This document shows, in pieces, positions 13,514 to 13,604 of a stretch of 13,604 nucleotides of DNA. Under the pieces are notes generated by a model. The model did not search any database, was not told where the DNA came from, and saw nothing but the letters and a program-made list of their open reading frames with translations. The stretch is from Candidatus Poseidoniaceae archaeon (GTDB lineage Archaea > Thermoplasmatota > Poseidoniia > Poseidoniales > Poseidoniaceae), in the NCBI GenBank assembly GCA_022425185.1, contig JAKMFY010000100.1, positions 1 through 13,604 on the forward strand, read 5' to 3'. The first letter of the stretch is position 1. The number at the start of each line of letters is the position of its first letter. Both the position numbers and the translations under genes were made by a program.

Positions 13514-13576
13514 CTATTCAGATACTCTTAGTTTTATTCTTGCCTCTTCTTGCTTCTTAAACAAGTCAGAATCCAT
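13514..13576 (-). other. 20-codon ATG frame ending in TAG, in frame with the downstream basic protein
   Basis: An ATG at 13576 opens MDSDLFKKQEEARIKLRVSE and stops at TAG. The same frame then continues without another stop into the 202-aa protein. The peptide is hydrophilic and helix-prone, like the start of that protein. It may be the true N-terminus interrupted by a nonsense mutation or sequencing error, a short upstream frame, or chance. The remaining 28 nt to the right edge show no clear promoter. Confidence 0.4.
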
Positions 13577-13604
13577 ATTTCATGATAGGGGAGTTGGTCT
13601 AACA

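Noticed and set aside
13514..13516. TAG as a pyrrolysine codon
   Set aside because: No pylT/pylS genes or methylamine methyltransferases are visible in the window and the gene is not a known pyrrolysine protein; mutation, error or a separate short frame is simpler.

Overview
The window reads as a piece of an AT-rich archaeal chromosome. The best guess is a marine Thermoplasmatota-type euryarchaeon of the Poseidoniales (Marine Group II) or a relative. Support comes from archaeal/eukaryotic-only ribosomal proteins (S19e, L39e, L31e, S17e), a PDCD5-family protein, a TrmJ-type SPOUT methylase, a complete preQ0 (archaeosine precursor) pathway, a split methylmalonyl-CoA mutase without its B12 domain, and a large secreted beta-sandwich protein. 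The lineage is inferred from gene content only. Ribosome binding sites of the GGTGA/GAGGTGA type recur 3-6 nt before many starts and were used to choose among start codons.

Layout. Positions 1-2157 (minus strand) hold a membrane-anchored ectodomain protein followed by the N-terminal 435 residues of a large secreted protein that runs off the left edge. A divergent AT-rich promoter region near 2244-2256 separates these from a plus-strand translation operon at 2291-4894: S19e, PDCD5, L39e, L31e, S17e, an unrecognised 73-aa protein and TrmJ. TrmJ meets the next cluster tail to tail with directly abutting stop codons.

Positions 4895-7913 (minus strand) hold a tightly overlapping operon: a ribbon-helix-helix (RHH) regulator, FolE (type I), QueE, QueC, MsrB and QueD. 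Together FolE, QueD, QueE and QueC take GTP to preQ0; MsrB is a methionine sulfoxide reductase embedded in the set. The RHH gene has its own TATA-like box, and a perfect 10-bp palindrome sits between that box and the start codon, so an autoregulated preQ0 operon is a reasonable hypothesis. The QueC has lost all four cysteines of the usual zinc site.

Positions 7948-13489 (also minus strand) hold an unrecognised basic protein, a SlyD-like FKBP prolyl isomerase, the catalytic subunit of methylmalonyl-CoA mutase, methylmalonyl-CoA epimerase, an unrecognised helical protein, and a NatAB-like ABC exporter. Mutase and epimerase are consecutive steps converting (S)-methylmalonyl-CoA to succinyl-CoA; the epimerase has Gln-Gln where a metal-binding His-His is expected. 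At the right edge, a 20-codon ATG frame runs in frame through one TAG into the basic protein, so that gene's start may be broken or misread.

No rRNA, tRNA, CRISPR array, insertion sequence or phage gene was seen. The strongest leads are the cysteine-free QueC, the RHH gene with its palindrome heading the preQ0 operon, the His-to-Gln epimerase, and the in-frame amber codon.
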